Source: Flavobacterium aquidurense
GTDB taxonomy: Bacteria > Bacteroidota > Bacteroidia > Flavobacteriales > Flavobacteriaceae
DNA length: 64,000 bases
NCBI GenBank assembly: GCA_900107365.1
Contig: FNPS01000007.1
Location: forward strand, 124,001-188,000
Reading direction: 5' to 3'
Under the pieces are notes generated by a model. That model saw nothing but the letters and a program-made list of their open reading frames with translations, had not been told where the DNA came from and searched no databases. The translations under genes were made by a program, and so were the position numbers. This document shows positions 45,964 through 54,189 of this stretch, in pieces. Position 1 is the stretch's first letter. Each line of letters starts with the position of its first letter.

Positions 45964-46254
45964 ATGAAAAAGTTAATCTTATCAGCAGCAATAATTTTGG
46001 GAAGTTTATCAATACATGCAACTACAGAAGCTGAACCTGTAAAGATTGCTGTTAATGTTCAGGATGAATATAAAGAAGTTGCTACAGATGCAGTTCCGGC
46101 TGCAGTGAAAACAGCTTTAGAAACAGCTTATCCTGGCGCAAAGCTAGTGAAAGCTTTTTCAAACGAAAAAAAAGAGTATAAACTCGAAATATCAGTTGGT
46201 GACCAAAAGGCTACTGTTTATTCAGATGTCAATGGCAATTGGTTGAAAATATAA
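45964..46254 (+). CDS. Secreted PepSY-like mini-protein, copy 6
   Basis: 96 residues, last of the array: signal MKKLILSAAIILGSLSIHA, VNVQDEYKEVATDAVPAAVK, AYPGAKLVKAFSNEKKEYKL and YSDVNGNWLKI. A strong terminator follows after 28 bases, and then the response-regulator gene. The array therefore ends here and the regulator has its own transcription or limited read-through. Confidence 0.83.
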   Translation: MKKLILSAAIILGSLSIHATTEAEPVKIAVNVQDEYKEVATDAVPAAVKTALETAYPGAKLVKAFSNEKKEYKLEISVGDQKATVYSDVNGNWLKI

Positions 46255-46282
46255 TTAGGTGAATTAGATTTATGTTTTTGGT

Positions 46283-46319
46283 AAAAAAGAGGTTGCGACG
46301 TGCAATCTCTTTTTTTTTG
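46283..46319 (+). terminator. Terminator of the PepSY-like array
   Basis: Stem AAAAAAGAGGTTGC / GCAATCTCTTTTTT with one G-T pair, followed by T-run. Confidence 0.9.
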
Positions 46320-46381
46320 CATAATTTTATGAAAATACAACTTTAATAGTATTATTTTAGCAAAAAAGAGCCTAAACACAG

Positions 46382-47737
46382 ATGTCAAAGATATTACTGA
46401 TAGAAGATGATATTTCGTTTTGCAAATTATTAGAGAAGTTTCTAATAAAAAAAGCATATGATGTAACCGTTGCTTTCTCGGCAGAAGAAGCCCGACTGGC
46501 AATGAAAAAAGAATCTTTCGATTTGATTCTCACAGATCTGCGTTTGCCAGATTCTGACGGTATTGGACTGATGTCTGAATTTAAAATATCAAACCCTGAA
46601 ATCCCTGTTATACTTATGACGGGTTATTCAGATGTTAATACTGCGGTTAAGGCCATTAAGAATGGAGCAGCCGATTATATTTCGAAACCTTTTAATCCTG
46701 ATGAGGTTTTATTGGTCATTACAAATGCCTTAAAAAATTCTGAAGCAGAAGAAGTAATAGCAAAAGAAAAAAAGGCTCCAAAAAAGAAAGAAACAACTTC
46801 TTCTGAAAATGAATTTGTCAGAGGTATTTCTGTTGCTTCCAAAAAATTGTTAGATCATATTCACCTGGTTAGTCCTACTGATATGTCAGTGTTAATTATT
46901 GGCGAAAGCGGAACAGGAAAAGAAATTATCGCCAAAAGTATTCATCAGCAAAGTACGCGTAAAAACAATAATTTTATTGCAGTAGATTGTGGTGCCATTC
47001 CGAAAGAGTTGGCGGCAAGTGAATTTTTCGGGCATTTAAAAGGATCTTTTACAGGAGCGATCAGTGATAAAATGGGTTATTTTGAAGCAGCAAACGGAGG
47101 AACACTTTTTTTAGACGAAATAGGAAATCTTTCTTATGAAAATCAAATTCAGTTATTGAGAGCGCTTCAGGAACGAAAAATTAAACCTGTTGGAAGCAAT
47201 AAGGAAATTAACGTCGATATCCGCATTATAACTGCTACAAATGAGGATTTACGTGAGGCAGTAAAAAACGGCGATTTCAGAGAAGATTTATACCATAGAA
47301 TCAATGAGTTTTCTATTCTTTCTCCGTCATTAAAAGAAAGAGAAGAAGATTTGATGGTTTTTGCTGATTACTTTCTTGAAAAAGCCAATCAACAATTGAA
47401 TAAAGAAATCATAGGCTTTTCACCTGAAGTAGTTGCTATTTTTCAAAAATACAATTGGCCGGGGAATTTACGTGAACTGCAAAACTGTGTCAAGCGCGCC
47501 ACACTTTTATCTCGCGGAAATTTTATTGAAAGCGATGTTTTACCAGCTGAGTTTTTTCAGGTTCAGAAGTCGAACCAGCAAAACTCAAATGAGACTTTTT
47601 CATTGTCTGAGAATGAAAAAGAAACGATTATTCACGCACTTTCAAGAACTCAAAATAATAAATCGGAAGCAGCAAAATTGCTTAAAATCACCAGAAAGAC
47701 ACTTTATAATAAGTTGAAGCAATACAATATAGATTAA
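46382..47737 (+). CDS. NtrC-type sigma-54-dependent response regulator
   Basis: A 451-residue protein of three domains. Receiver: acidic pocket Asp9/Asp10, phosphoacceptor Asp52 in TDLRLPDSDG, Lys102. AAA+ domain: Walker A GESGTGK (174-180), sigma-54 contact loop GSFTGA (221-226; the usual form is GAFTGA), Walker B GGTLFLDEIG. Fis-type helix-turn-helix at the C terminus (EAAKLLKITRKTLYNKL). It activates sigma-54 promoters after phosphorylation. It lies directly after the PepSY-like array and converges with a hybrid histidine kinase, its likely partner. The Ser in the contact loop occurs in some active family members. Confidence 0.93.
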   Translation: MSKILLIEDDISFCKLLEKFLIKKAYDVTVAFSAEEARLAMKKESFDLILTDLRLPDSDGIGLMSEFKISNPEIPVILMTGYSDVNTAVKAIKNGAADYISKPFNPDEVLLVITNALKNSEAEEVIAKEKKAPKKKETTSSENEFVRGISVASKKLLDHIHLVSPTDMSVLIIGESGTGKEIIAKSIHQQSTRKNNNFIAVDCGAIPKELAASEFFGHLKGSFTGAISDKMGYFEAANGGTLFLDEIGNLSYENQIQLLRALQERKIKPVGSNKEINVDIRIITATNEDLREAVKNGDFREDLYHRINEFSILSPSLKEREEDLMVFADYFLEKANQQLNKEIIGFSPEVVAIFQKYNWPGNLRELQNCVKRATLLSRGNFIESDVLPAEFFQVQKSNQQNSNETFSLSENEKETIIHALSRTQNNKSEAAKLLKITRKTLYNKLKQYNID

Positions 47738-47756
47738 ACTTGCTCGAGTATTGAAG

Positions 47757-47813
47757 TTTTACCGCAAATTTCGCAAATCGAATTGGCGGAAATTTGTGAA
47801 ATTTGCGGTAAAA
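47757..47813. terminator. Convergent terminator / 22-bp inverted repeat
   Basis: The arms TTTTACCGCAAATTTCGCAA... and their complement (22 bp, one mismatch) surround 13 bases, between the two convergent regulatory genes. The start ACCGCAAA links it to the repeat family seen at 24457 and 60825. Confidence 0.75.
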
Positions 47814-47817
47814 TGTT

Positions 47818-50253
47818 TTAGATAATCTCCTTTTGTAAAGCTTTAAAAAGTGATTCAGTTTTGGCTTTTAAAGCTCTGAAAATACCGTTTAAATCAGAAA
47901 CTTCAAAATCATTTTTATCTAAGACTTTTAAAATACCGCCAATTTCATAAGCTTCAATTTGATTGAACATTGGTGAAATTCGATGTCCGATAGCATTTAT
48001 TTCGGAGATATTTTCTTCCGCAATGGCACTTTCTAATAAATTCAAATTTTCATCGGTACTTTCTATGAATGATTTTAAAACTTCTTTCAAAGCATCATTA
48101 TCATTTCCTAAAAATTCTTTTAAAGTTGCTAATGAATATAGTTTTGTCGCGATTTTTTGTTCATTATCATTAATGTCAACCAAAGGTAAAGTATCGTTTT
48201 CTAAAATACGATGTATGGTTTCCAGTAGTATTTTTGGCGAATATGGCTTTTTAACCACAGTAGTAAACCCAGCTTTGGCATAAACCGAAGCATCCAAATC
48301 TGTTCTTCCGGTTAAGGCAATTACCGGTTGATTTTTATAGATTGCAGTGTTTTTAAGTTTTTGAAGAAACATAAAACCGTCCATTTCCGGCATTTGAATA
48401 TCTGTAATGATAAAATCAAAATTTGTTTTCTGAATCGCTTCCAAAGCTTTAACGGCGTTATTAAAAGACAATACCTCATGGTTTTCTTGCCTTAAAACGC
48501 CACTGGTTAAATTCAGAAGATTAATGTCGTCATCAATCACAATGAAAGTTTGTTTTTTAGTAGTGCGAACGACTGGTTTTTTTGCCTCAGGAATCGAATT
48601 TGAACTGGTATCAAATAACAACGGAAGCTGTATTTCAAAAGTACTTCCTTTTCCAAAAGTACTTTCAAGTGCTAAAGTTCCACCTAAAACCGAAATTATT
48701 TTCTGGCAGATTGATAATCCCAAACCAGTTCCGCCGTATTTTTTTTCGATGCCTTCATTGGCCTGAGCAAACTCTTCAAAAACCAATTTCTGATTTCCTT
48801 TCTCAATTCCAATTCCGCTATCTTCAATTGTAATGGTAAAAAAATGATCGTCTTCACTTAAAAAAGCACTGATTCTAATGAAGCCTTCTTCTGTAAATTT
48901 ATACGCATTTCCCACAATATTGCTCAGAATTTGTTTCAGTCGAAACGGATCTCCCACAATTTTGGTGTGCAGTTTTTCATCAACATTAATAATGAGCTCA
49001 ATATTTTTTTGCTTGTAAACAGTCTGGATACTTTTAGCCACTTCATCAATAATATCAGGTAATGAAAAGGGCACTTTTTCAATCGTAATTTTTCCTGCTT
49101 CAATCTTTGAGAAATCAAGTAAATCCTGAACTAGTTGCGTGATATATTCAGAGGAATTTTTGATGTTTTTAATGAAATACGATTGTTTTGTATTCACATC
49201 GGAGTTACTCAAAAGTTCCGAATAACCGACAATGGTACTTAAAGGCGTTTTTAAATCATGACTTACAGTCGAAATCAATTGCTCTCGGCTTTTAAGCAGG
49301 TTTTTTGTTTTGAAGTTCGCAATCTCCAGCTGTTTTTTATAAACTTGTGATTTCGAATAATCGCTCACAATTAAAATCGAGAAAAACAAGGTCAGCACCA
49401 AACCAATAATGGCGGATGCCGTAACAATCTCGTTGACTTTTTTTAGTGATTTTTCTTTAAGGGAATTGTTTTTTATGGAGTTAATGATGATCTCGCGCTC
49501 AATAATTCGGAGCACTTTTCGGAGTTGTTCAGAGATTGCGATTTCATTTTTTAATAATTTATTTTCCTGAAAATTCAGAGATTCTTTTTTCTTTTCAGCT
49601 CTTTGTTTTACAGAACTCAAAAGCTTTTTAGAATTGGCCAGGATAGAATCAGAGGCTTGCTTACTCAAAGTATTGGTACTATCATCCGGAATATTCTGAT
49701 TGAGATAATCGACATATTTCTGAAGTACATTTTTTTGATAACTGCCTAACTGATTTGGGTTTTTAGTAAAATCCTGTATTTCTAATTTTCGGAGCTTAAA
49801 CTCCATTTTGGTAATTTCATCAATGGCAGAATTTACCGAAACTTCATCATCAGCTTTATTTTTTATGGTCTTTAATTGCTGAATGTTTTTAGTTTTTTCA
49901 GACAGATAATAGGTAACGCTGTCCAGCAATGTTTTTTGATATTGTGTAGTTACGATTTGTTTTAAAGTATCAATTCTGGAGCGTAAAGAATCGGTTTCAA
50001 CAAGATAGCTTTTAAAGTCAATTTCTGAGTTGGTCTGAATTGTTTTTCGCGCCAAACTCTCCGTTTTATACACATTAGAAAATAATTTGCTGACTCTTAA
50101 AATCTTGGTCTTTTCTAAAGCAATTTTATCTTCTAGTTTGTTATAAACAACATTTTCAGAGTATAAAAACCATCCAACAGTTACAACCAAAGCGAGTAAT
50201 GCCACATAACTGAAAAGCACTTTGATAGCCGTGTAACTTTTTTTGCTCTCCAT
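47818..50253 (-). CDS. Hybrid sensor histidine kinase with receiver and Hpt domains
   Basis: An 811-residue inner-membrane kinase. There is one membrane helix at about 12-31, a large coiled-coil-rich extracytoplasmic sensor (about 32-280) and a second helix (about 282-303). Then come HisKA with His332 in STVSHDLKTPLS, the ATPase domain with NIVGNAYKF, DSGIGI and GGTGLGL, a receiver with Asp618 in IITDIQMPEMDG, and an Hpt-like domain with His757 in IGHRISPMFN. It is a complete phosphorelay chain that may end at the regulator encoded convergently at 46382. The signal is unknown; the sensor has no recognisable fold. Confidence 0.9.
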   Translation of the reverse strand: MESKKSYTAIKVLFSYVALLALVVTVGWFLYSENVVYNKLEDKIALEKTKILRVSKLFSNVYKTESLARKTIQTNSEIDFKSYLVETDSLRSRIDTLKQIVTTQYQKTLLDSVTYYLSEKTKNIQQLKTIKNKADDEVSVNSAIDEITKMEFKLRKLEIQDFTKNPNQLGSYQKNVLQKYVDYLNQNIPDDSTNTLSKQASDSILANSKKLLSSVKQRAEKKKESLNFQENKLLKNEIAISEQLRKVLRIIEREIIINSIKNNSLKEKSLKKVNEIVTASAIIGLVLTLFFSILIVSDYSKSQVYKKQLEIANFKTKNLLKSREQLISTVSHDLKTPLSTIVGYSELLSNSDVNTKQSYFIKNIKNSSEYITQLVQDLLDFSKIEAGKITIEKVPFSLPDIIDEVAKSIQTVYKQKNIELIINVDEKLHTKIVGDPFRLKQILSNIVGNAYKFTEEGFIRISAFLSEDDHFFTITIEDSGIGIEKGNQKLVFEEFAQANEGIEKKYGGTGLGLSICQKIISVLGGTLALESTFGKGSTFEIQLPLLFDTSSNSIPEAKKPVVRTTKKQTFIVIDDDINLLNLTSGVLRQENHEVLSFNNAVKALEAIQKTNFDFIITDIQMPEMDGFMFLQKLKNTAIYKNQPVIALTGRTDLDASVYAKAGFTTVVKKPYSPKILLETIHRILENDTLPLVDINDNEQKIATKLYSLATLKEFLGNDNDALKEVLKSFIESTDENLNLLESAIAEENISEINAIGHRISPMFNQIEAYEIGGILKVLDKNDFEVSDLNGIFRALKAKTESLFKALQKEII

Positions 50254-50380
50254 AAATGATATTGTTGCGATTGGGTAGTCTTTAAATTCGAATTCCCTGC
50301 AATTTATTCAAAAAAAACTGTTATAAAAAGAGAAATCGAATGGAATCTGTTACATAATTCAAAGGTTTTAAAAACAAAAT

Positions 50381-50409
50381 AGCCGCAGATTATGTAATAA
50401 TCTGCGGCT
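50381..50409 (-). terminator. Terminator of the S9 peptidase gene
   Basis: Perfect 12-bp stem AGCCGCAGATTA / TAATCTGCGGCT; the minus-strand side is followed by a T-rich stretch. It lies 25 bases past the stop. Confidence 0.85.
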
Positions 50410-50433
50410 ACTGTATCTATTTTTTAGGCTAAC

Positions 50434-52335
50434 TTATAGTGTTTCGTTCAGCCATTTGAAAAATTCACCTTGCCAAACCTGAGCATTTTGCGGTTTTAAA
50501 ACCCAGTGGTTTTCATCCGGGAAGTAAACAAATCGGCTTTTGATTCCTCTTAACTGAGCAGCCTGAAAAGCTTCTTGTCCTTGTCCGATTGGCACACGGA
50601 AATCTTTTCCACCCTGGAAGATTAAGATTGGTTTGTTCCACTTCTCAACCATAGTTGCAGGGTTAAAAGTAGTGTATGCTTTTTGAGCAACAGCATTGTC
50701 TTTTTCCCAATAGGCACCACCAAAATCCCAGTTGTTAAAGAAAACTTCTTCAGTAGTTCCCAACATACTAACAGTATTGAAAACACCATCGTGTGCGATA
50801 AACGTTTTGAAACGGTTGTTGTGAATTCCTGCTAAGTAAAATACAGAATATCCACCGTAACTTGCACCAACGCAACCTAAACGGCTTTTGTCAACATAGC
50901 TTTCTTTGGCAACATCATCAATTGCAGAGAGGTAGTCGTCCATAACTTGACCTCCCCAGTCTTTACTAATTTTCTCATTCCATTCTACTCCGTGTCCTGG
51001 CATACCGCGACGGTTTGGTGCTACAACCACATAACCTTTAGCAGCCATTAAAGAGAAATTCCAACGGAAAGAATACGATTGTGTCAACGCAGATTGTGGT
51101 CCTCCCTGGCAGAATAATAATGTTGGGTATTTTTTTGTAGCATCAAAATTTGGAGGTAAAATTACCCAAACCAACATTTTTTTACCGTCAGTTGTTGTTA
51201 CGTAACGTCTTTCTGTTTTGCTTAATGCTAGTGTTTTGTATGTATCTGTATTTACATTTGAAAGTTGTTTCCAGGTATTTTTCTTCAAATTAAAGGAATA
51301 AATCTCCGGAGCATGATTCATGTCATTTCTGGTTACGATAATATCATCACCAGCAAAACCAACTAAATCATTTACATCAAAATCACCTTTTGTAATTTGG
51401 CGAACCTGAATTGCCATTTTTGTCAATCCCGGAAAGTTCACCACAAAAAGTTGTTTTGTTCCGTCAACTGGTGCAACAAAATAAACGTTTTTGCCGTCTT
51501 TACTCCACATGAAATTATCTACAGTTCCATCCCAGTTGGCAGTTAAGTTTGTTTTGATTCCTTTAAACTCAACAATAATATCATTTTTGTCAGCCTCGTA
51601 ACCATCACGTTTCATTTGCAACCAGGTTAAATTTCCTGTTGGAGAAAATTGTGGAGCCGTATCATAACCTAAATTATCTTCGGTTCTGTTGGTTGTTTTT
51701 TGAGTTTCTAAATTGTACTCATAAATATTGGTGTTTGTAGAAGTCGCATATTGCGTTCCTGCTTTTTTCTTGCAAACGTATAAAATGCTTTTTCCGTCAG
51801 GTGACCAGATATAATCTTCGTCGCCACCAAAAGGTTTTTGCGGAGAATCAAAATTTTCACCTTTTAAGATGTCAATTCCGGTTGCACCTTCTTTGTTTTC
51901 TTTATAAAAAACGTGGTTAAATTTTCCTTCGTTCCAAGTGTCCCAATGACGGTAATCTAAACCATCATAAATTTGAGCATCTGATTTGGTAAGGCTTGGA
52001 TAAAAATCTTTTCCTAAGACCTTTTCCAGTTTAACTTCTTCATTGTACACTAAAAATTTTCCGTCAGGCGAAACATTTTTGTCGGCCAAAATAGCTTTTG
52101 TGTCTTTAATTTCAGTTGCAGTTCCGCCATTTACTGGCAATGTGTAAAATTTTGAAGACGATTTGTTTTCTTCTACAGAAGGAGTAGAAACTTTAAAAAC
52201 AACATTTTTTTCATCTTTCGAAAGTCCAAGTGCAGTCACTCTTCCTAATTTCCATAACAACTCTGGTGACATCACATTCTGTCCGATAGCGTTTAAACTC
52301 ATCATTATTAAGGTTGTAAATAATACTTTTTTCAT
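50434..52335 (-). CDS. Secreted S9-family prolyl oligopeptidase-type peptidase
   Basis: A 633-residue protein with a signal peptide (cut after NAIGQ), a beta-propeller built from WD-like blades (WSPDGKSILYV, FSPTGNLTWLQ, WSKDGKNVYFV; about 30-385) and a C-terminal alpha/beta hydrolase with nucleophile Ser492 in GASYGGYS, Asp in FQGGKDFRVP and His in DENHWVLKP. It is probably a periplasmic dipeptidyl or acylaminoacyl peptidase that feeds on peptides. It is a single-gene unit. Confidence 0.92.
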   Translation of the reverse strand: MKKVLFTTLIMMSLNAIGQNVMSPELLWKLGRVTALGLSKDEKNVVFKVSTPSVEENKSSSKFYTLPVNGGTATEIKDTKAILADKNVSPDGKFLVYNEEVKLEKVLGKDFYPSLTKSDAQIYDGLDYRHWDTWNEGKFNHVFYKENKEGATGIDILKGENFDSPQKPFGGDEDYIWSPDGKSILYVCKKKAGTQYATSTNTNIYEYNLETQKTTNRTEDNLGYDTAPQFSPTGNLTWLQMKRDGYEADKNDIIVEFKGIKTNLTANWDGTVDNFMWSKDGKNVYFVAPVDGTKQLFVVNFPGLTKMAIQVRQITKGDFDVNDLVGFAGDDIIVTRNDMNHAPEIYSFNLKKNTWKQLSNVNTDTYKTLALSKTERRYVTTTDGKKMLVWVILPPNFDATKKYPTLLFCQGGPQSALTQSYSFRWNFSLMAAKGYVVVAPNRRGMPGHGVEWNEKISKDWGGQVMDDYLSAIDDVAKESYVDKSRLGCVGASYGGYSVFYLAGIHNNRFKTFIAHDGVFNTVSMLGTTEEVFFNNWDFGGAYWEKDNAVAQKAYTTFNPATMVEKWNKPILIFQGGKDFRVPIGQGQEAFQAAQLRGIKSRFVYFPDENHWVLKPQNAQVWQGEFFKWLNETL

Positions 52336-52448
52336 AATAAAATTCTAATATTCGTGGGGCTAAAAATACAACATTTAAATTCCAAATAGTTAAATTCCAA
52401 ATCCCAAAAAATGTTAAAAATTCCAAAGGGTTTACTAAATTTTTTTCG

Positions 52449-52810
52449 CCACGAATTCACGAATTTTTTTTTCACGCTCCCGATGGCTATCGGGATAAAA
52501 AGATTTTAGCAGAATCTGCTTGAGACAAATTATTAAGCAGGAATTAAAAATAGCCACGAATTCACGAATTATTTTTTCACGCAGATCTAAAAAAGATTGA
52601 GCAGATTCACACAGATTTTTTCATTAAATCATATCTGCCTAAATCTGCAGAATATGCGTGAGACAGATATTAAGCAGGAGTTAAAAATAGCCACGAATTC
52701 ACGAATTATTTTTTCACGCAGATCTAAAAAAGATTTGAGCAGATTCACACAGATTTTTTTATTAAATCAAATAAAATCTGCAAAATCTGCGTGAAACAAA
52801 ATCTGCAAAA
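52449..52810. repeat. Tandem intergenic repeat array (CCACGAATTCACGAATT units)
   Basis: Units starting CCACGAATTCACGAATT lie at 52449, 52554 and 52691 (spacings 105 and 137). The last two are almost identical for about 85 bases, including CACGCAGATCTAAAAAAGAT and GCAGATTCACACAGATT. A short palindrome TCCCGATGGCTATCGGGA is at 52478-52495. The gap 52336-53033 also has AAATTCCAAAT motifs (about 52375-52405) and a GCTTCGCC...GCTATCGCT element at 52965-52986 whose inverse occurs at 60929-60950. No gene is seen in it. Confidence 0.85.
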
Positions 52811-53033
52811 TCTGTGGGAGGTAAATATTAAAAGTTAGTCACGAATTACCCGAATTTCCATTAATTAAATTTGCGTTAATTTGTGTAATTTGTGGTAAAA
52901 AACAAAGCGAGGAATTTACTAATTTTTTATTCTTAAAGATTATCAAAAAAATAATTCGTGAATTGCTTCGCCTGTTCGCTATCGCTCGAGTCGTGGCGAA
53001 TAAAAAATCATTATTTTTATAAAAATTTGGCAA

Positions 53034-54146
53034 ATGGAATTAAGTTATTGGGAACTTAAAAATTGGTTCACGAATGTTGATTATACTATTGTAGGAAGTG
53101 GCATCGTAGGTTTGCACGCCGCATTACGCTTACGCGAAAGATTCCCGACGGCGAAAATTCTGGTTTTAGAAAGAGGAATGTTGCCACAAGGCGCGAGTAC
53201 GAAAAATGCCGGTTTTGCCTGCTTCGGAAGTCTTTCTGAAATTATGGAAGATCTCAAAACGCATTCAGAAGAAGATGTTGTCAATTTGATTGAGAAGCGC
53301 TGGAAAGGGTTGCAGTTGCTCCGAAAAAGATTGGGAGACGCAGCAATTGATTTTAAACCTCACGGTGGATATGAATTGTTTTTGAGAGAAGATGAAAGAG
53401 GTTTTAATGATTGTGTCACACGATTGTCTTTTATCAATGAAATTTTAAAACCCCTTTTTAAAGCTGATGTTTTTACCAAAGAAATTGATCGATTTGGTTT
53501 TGAAAACATTCAGGAATATTTAATTTTTAATCCGTTTGAGGCACAAATTGATACGGGAAATATGATGCAGGAATTGCTGAAACAAGCTGTTGCCGCCGAC
53601 ATTTTGATTTTGAACCAGCAAACGGTAACAGGATATGCCGATTTAGGAAATCAGGTAGAAATTGCATTAAACGATTTTAGTTTTACATCCAAAAAGATAT
53701 TGTTTGCAACAAATGGTTTTGCCAATACGTTAACAAAAGGAGCAGTGCAACCCGCAAGAGCTCAGGTTTTGATAACAGAGCCAATCAAAAATTTAGATAT
53801 TAGGGGCACTTTTCATCTGGATCGTGGTTATTATTATTTCAGAAATATTGGTGACCGAATCTTATTGGGCGGTGGAAGAAACTTAGATTTTGAAACCGAA
53901 ACTACAACCGAATTTGGTCAAACCAAAATTGTACAAAATAAGTTGGAAGAGTTGCTGAAAAATGTAATTTTACCAAATCAGGATTTCCAGATCGCGCATC
54001 GTTGGAGCGGGATTATGGGAGTAGGAAACAGTAAGAATCCTGTTGTTTCGCAATTGTCTGAAAACGTGTTTTGCGGCGTTCGCCTTGGCGGAATGGGAGT
54101 CGCAATAGGCAGTTTAATAGGAACAGAATTAGCAGATTTAATATAG
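53034..54146 (+). CDS. DAO-family FAD-dependent oxidoreductase
   Basis: A 370-residue flavoenzyme with the N-terminal dinucleotide fold YTIVGSGIVGLHAALRLRE (GxGxxG at 21-26), the second FAD contact ILVLERGMLPQGASTKNAGF, and a C-terminal GVRLGGMGVAIGSLIGTELA. It belongs to the D-amino-acid oxidase/glycine oxidase group, which oxidises amines or amino acids. The substrate is unknown. No partner genes are adjacent and no signal peptide is seen, so it is cytoplasmic. Confidence 0.88.
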   Translation: MELSYWELKNWFTNVDYTIVGSGIVGLHAALRLRERFPTAKILVLERGMLPQGASTKNAGFACFGSLSEIMEDLKTHSEEDVVNLIEKRWKGLQLLRKRLGDAAIDFKPHGGYELFLREDERGFNDCVTRLSFINEILKPLFKADVFTKEIDRFGFENIQEYLIFNPFEAQIDTGNMMQELLKQAVAADILILNQQTVTGYADLGNQVEIALNDFSFTSKKILFATNGFANTLTKGAVQPARAQVLITEPIKNLDIRGTFHLDRGYYYFRNIGDRILLGGGRNLDFETETTTEFGQTKIVQNKLEELLKNVILPNQDFQIAHRWSGIMGVGNSKNPVVSQLSENVFCGVRLGGMGVAIGSLIGTELADLI

Positions 54147-54189
54147 TAATAATTATAGTCCCAAATAATTTAACCAACTACAGACAAAC

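Noticed and set aside
52449..52810. Tandem repeats as a CRISPR array
   Set aside because: Unit length and spacing vary (105 and 137 bases), identity extends over most of the unit, and no cas genes are near.
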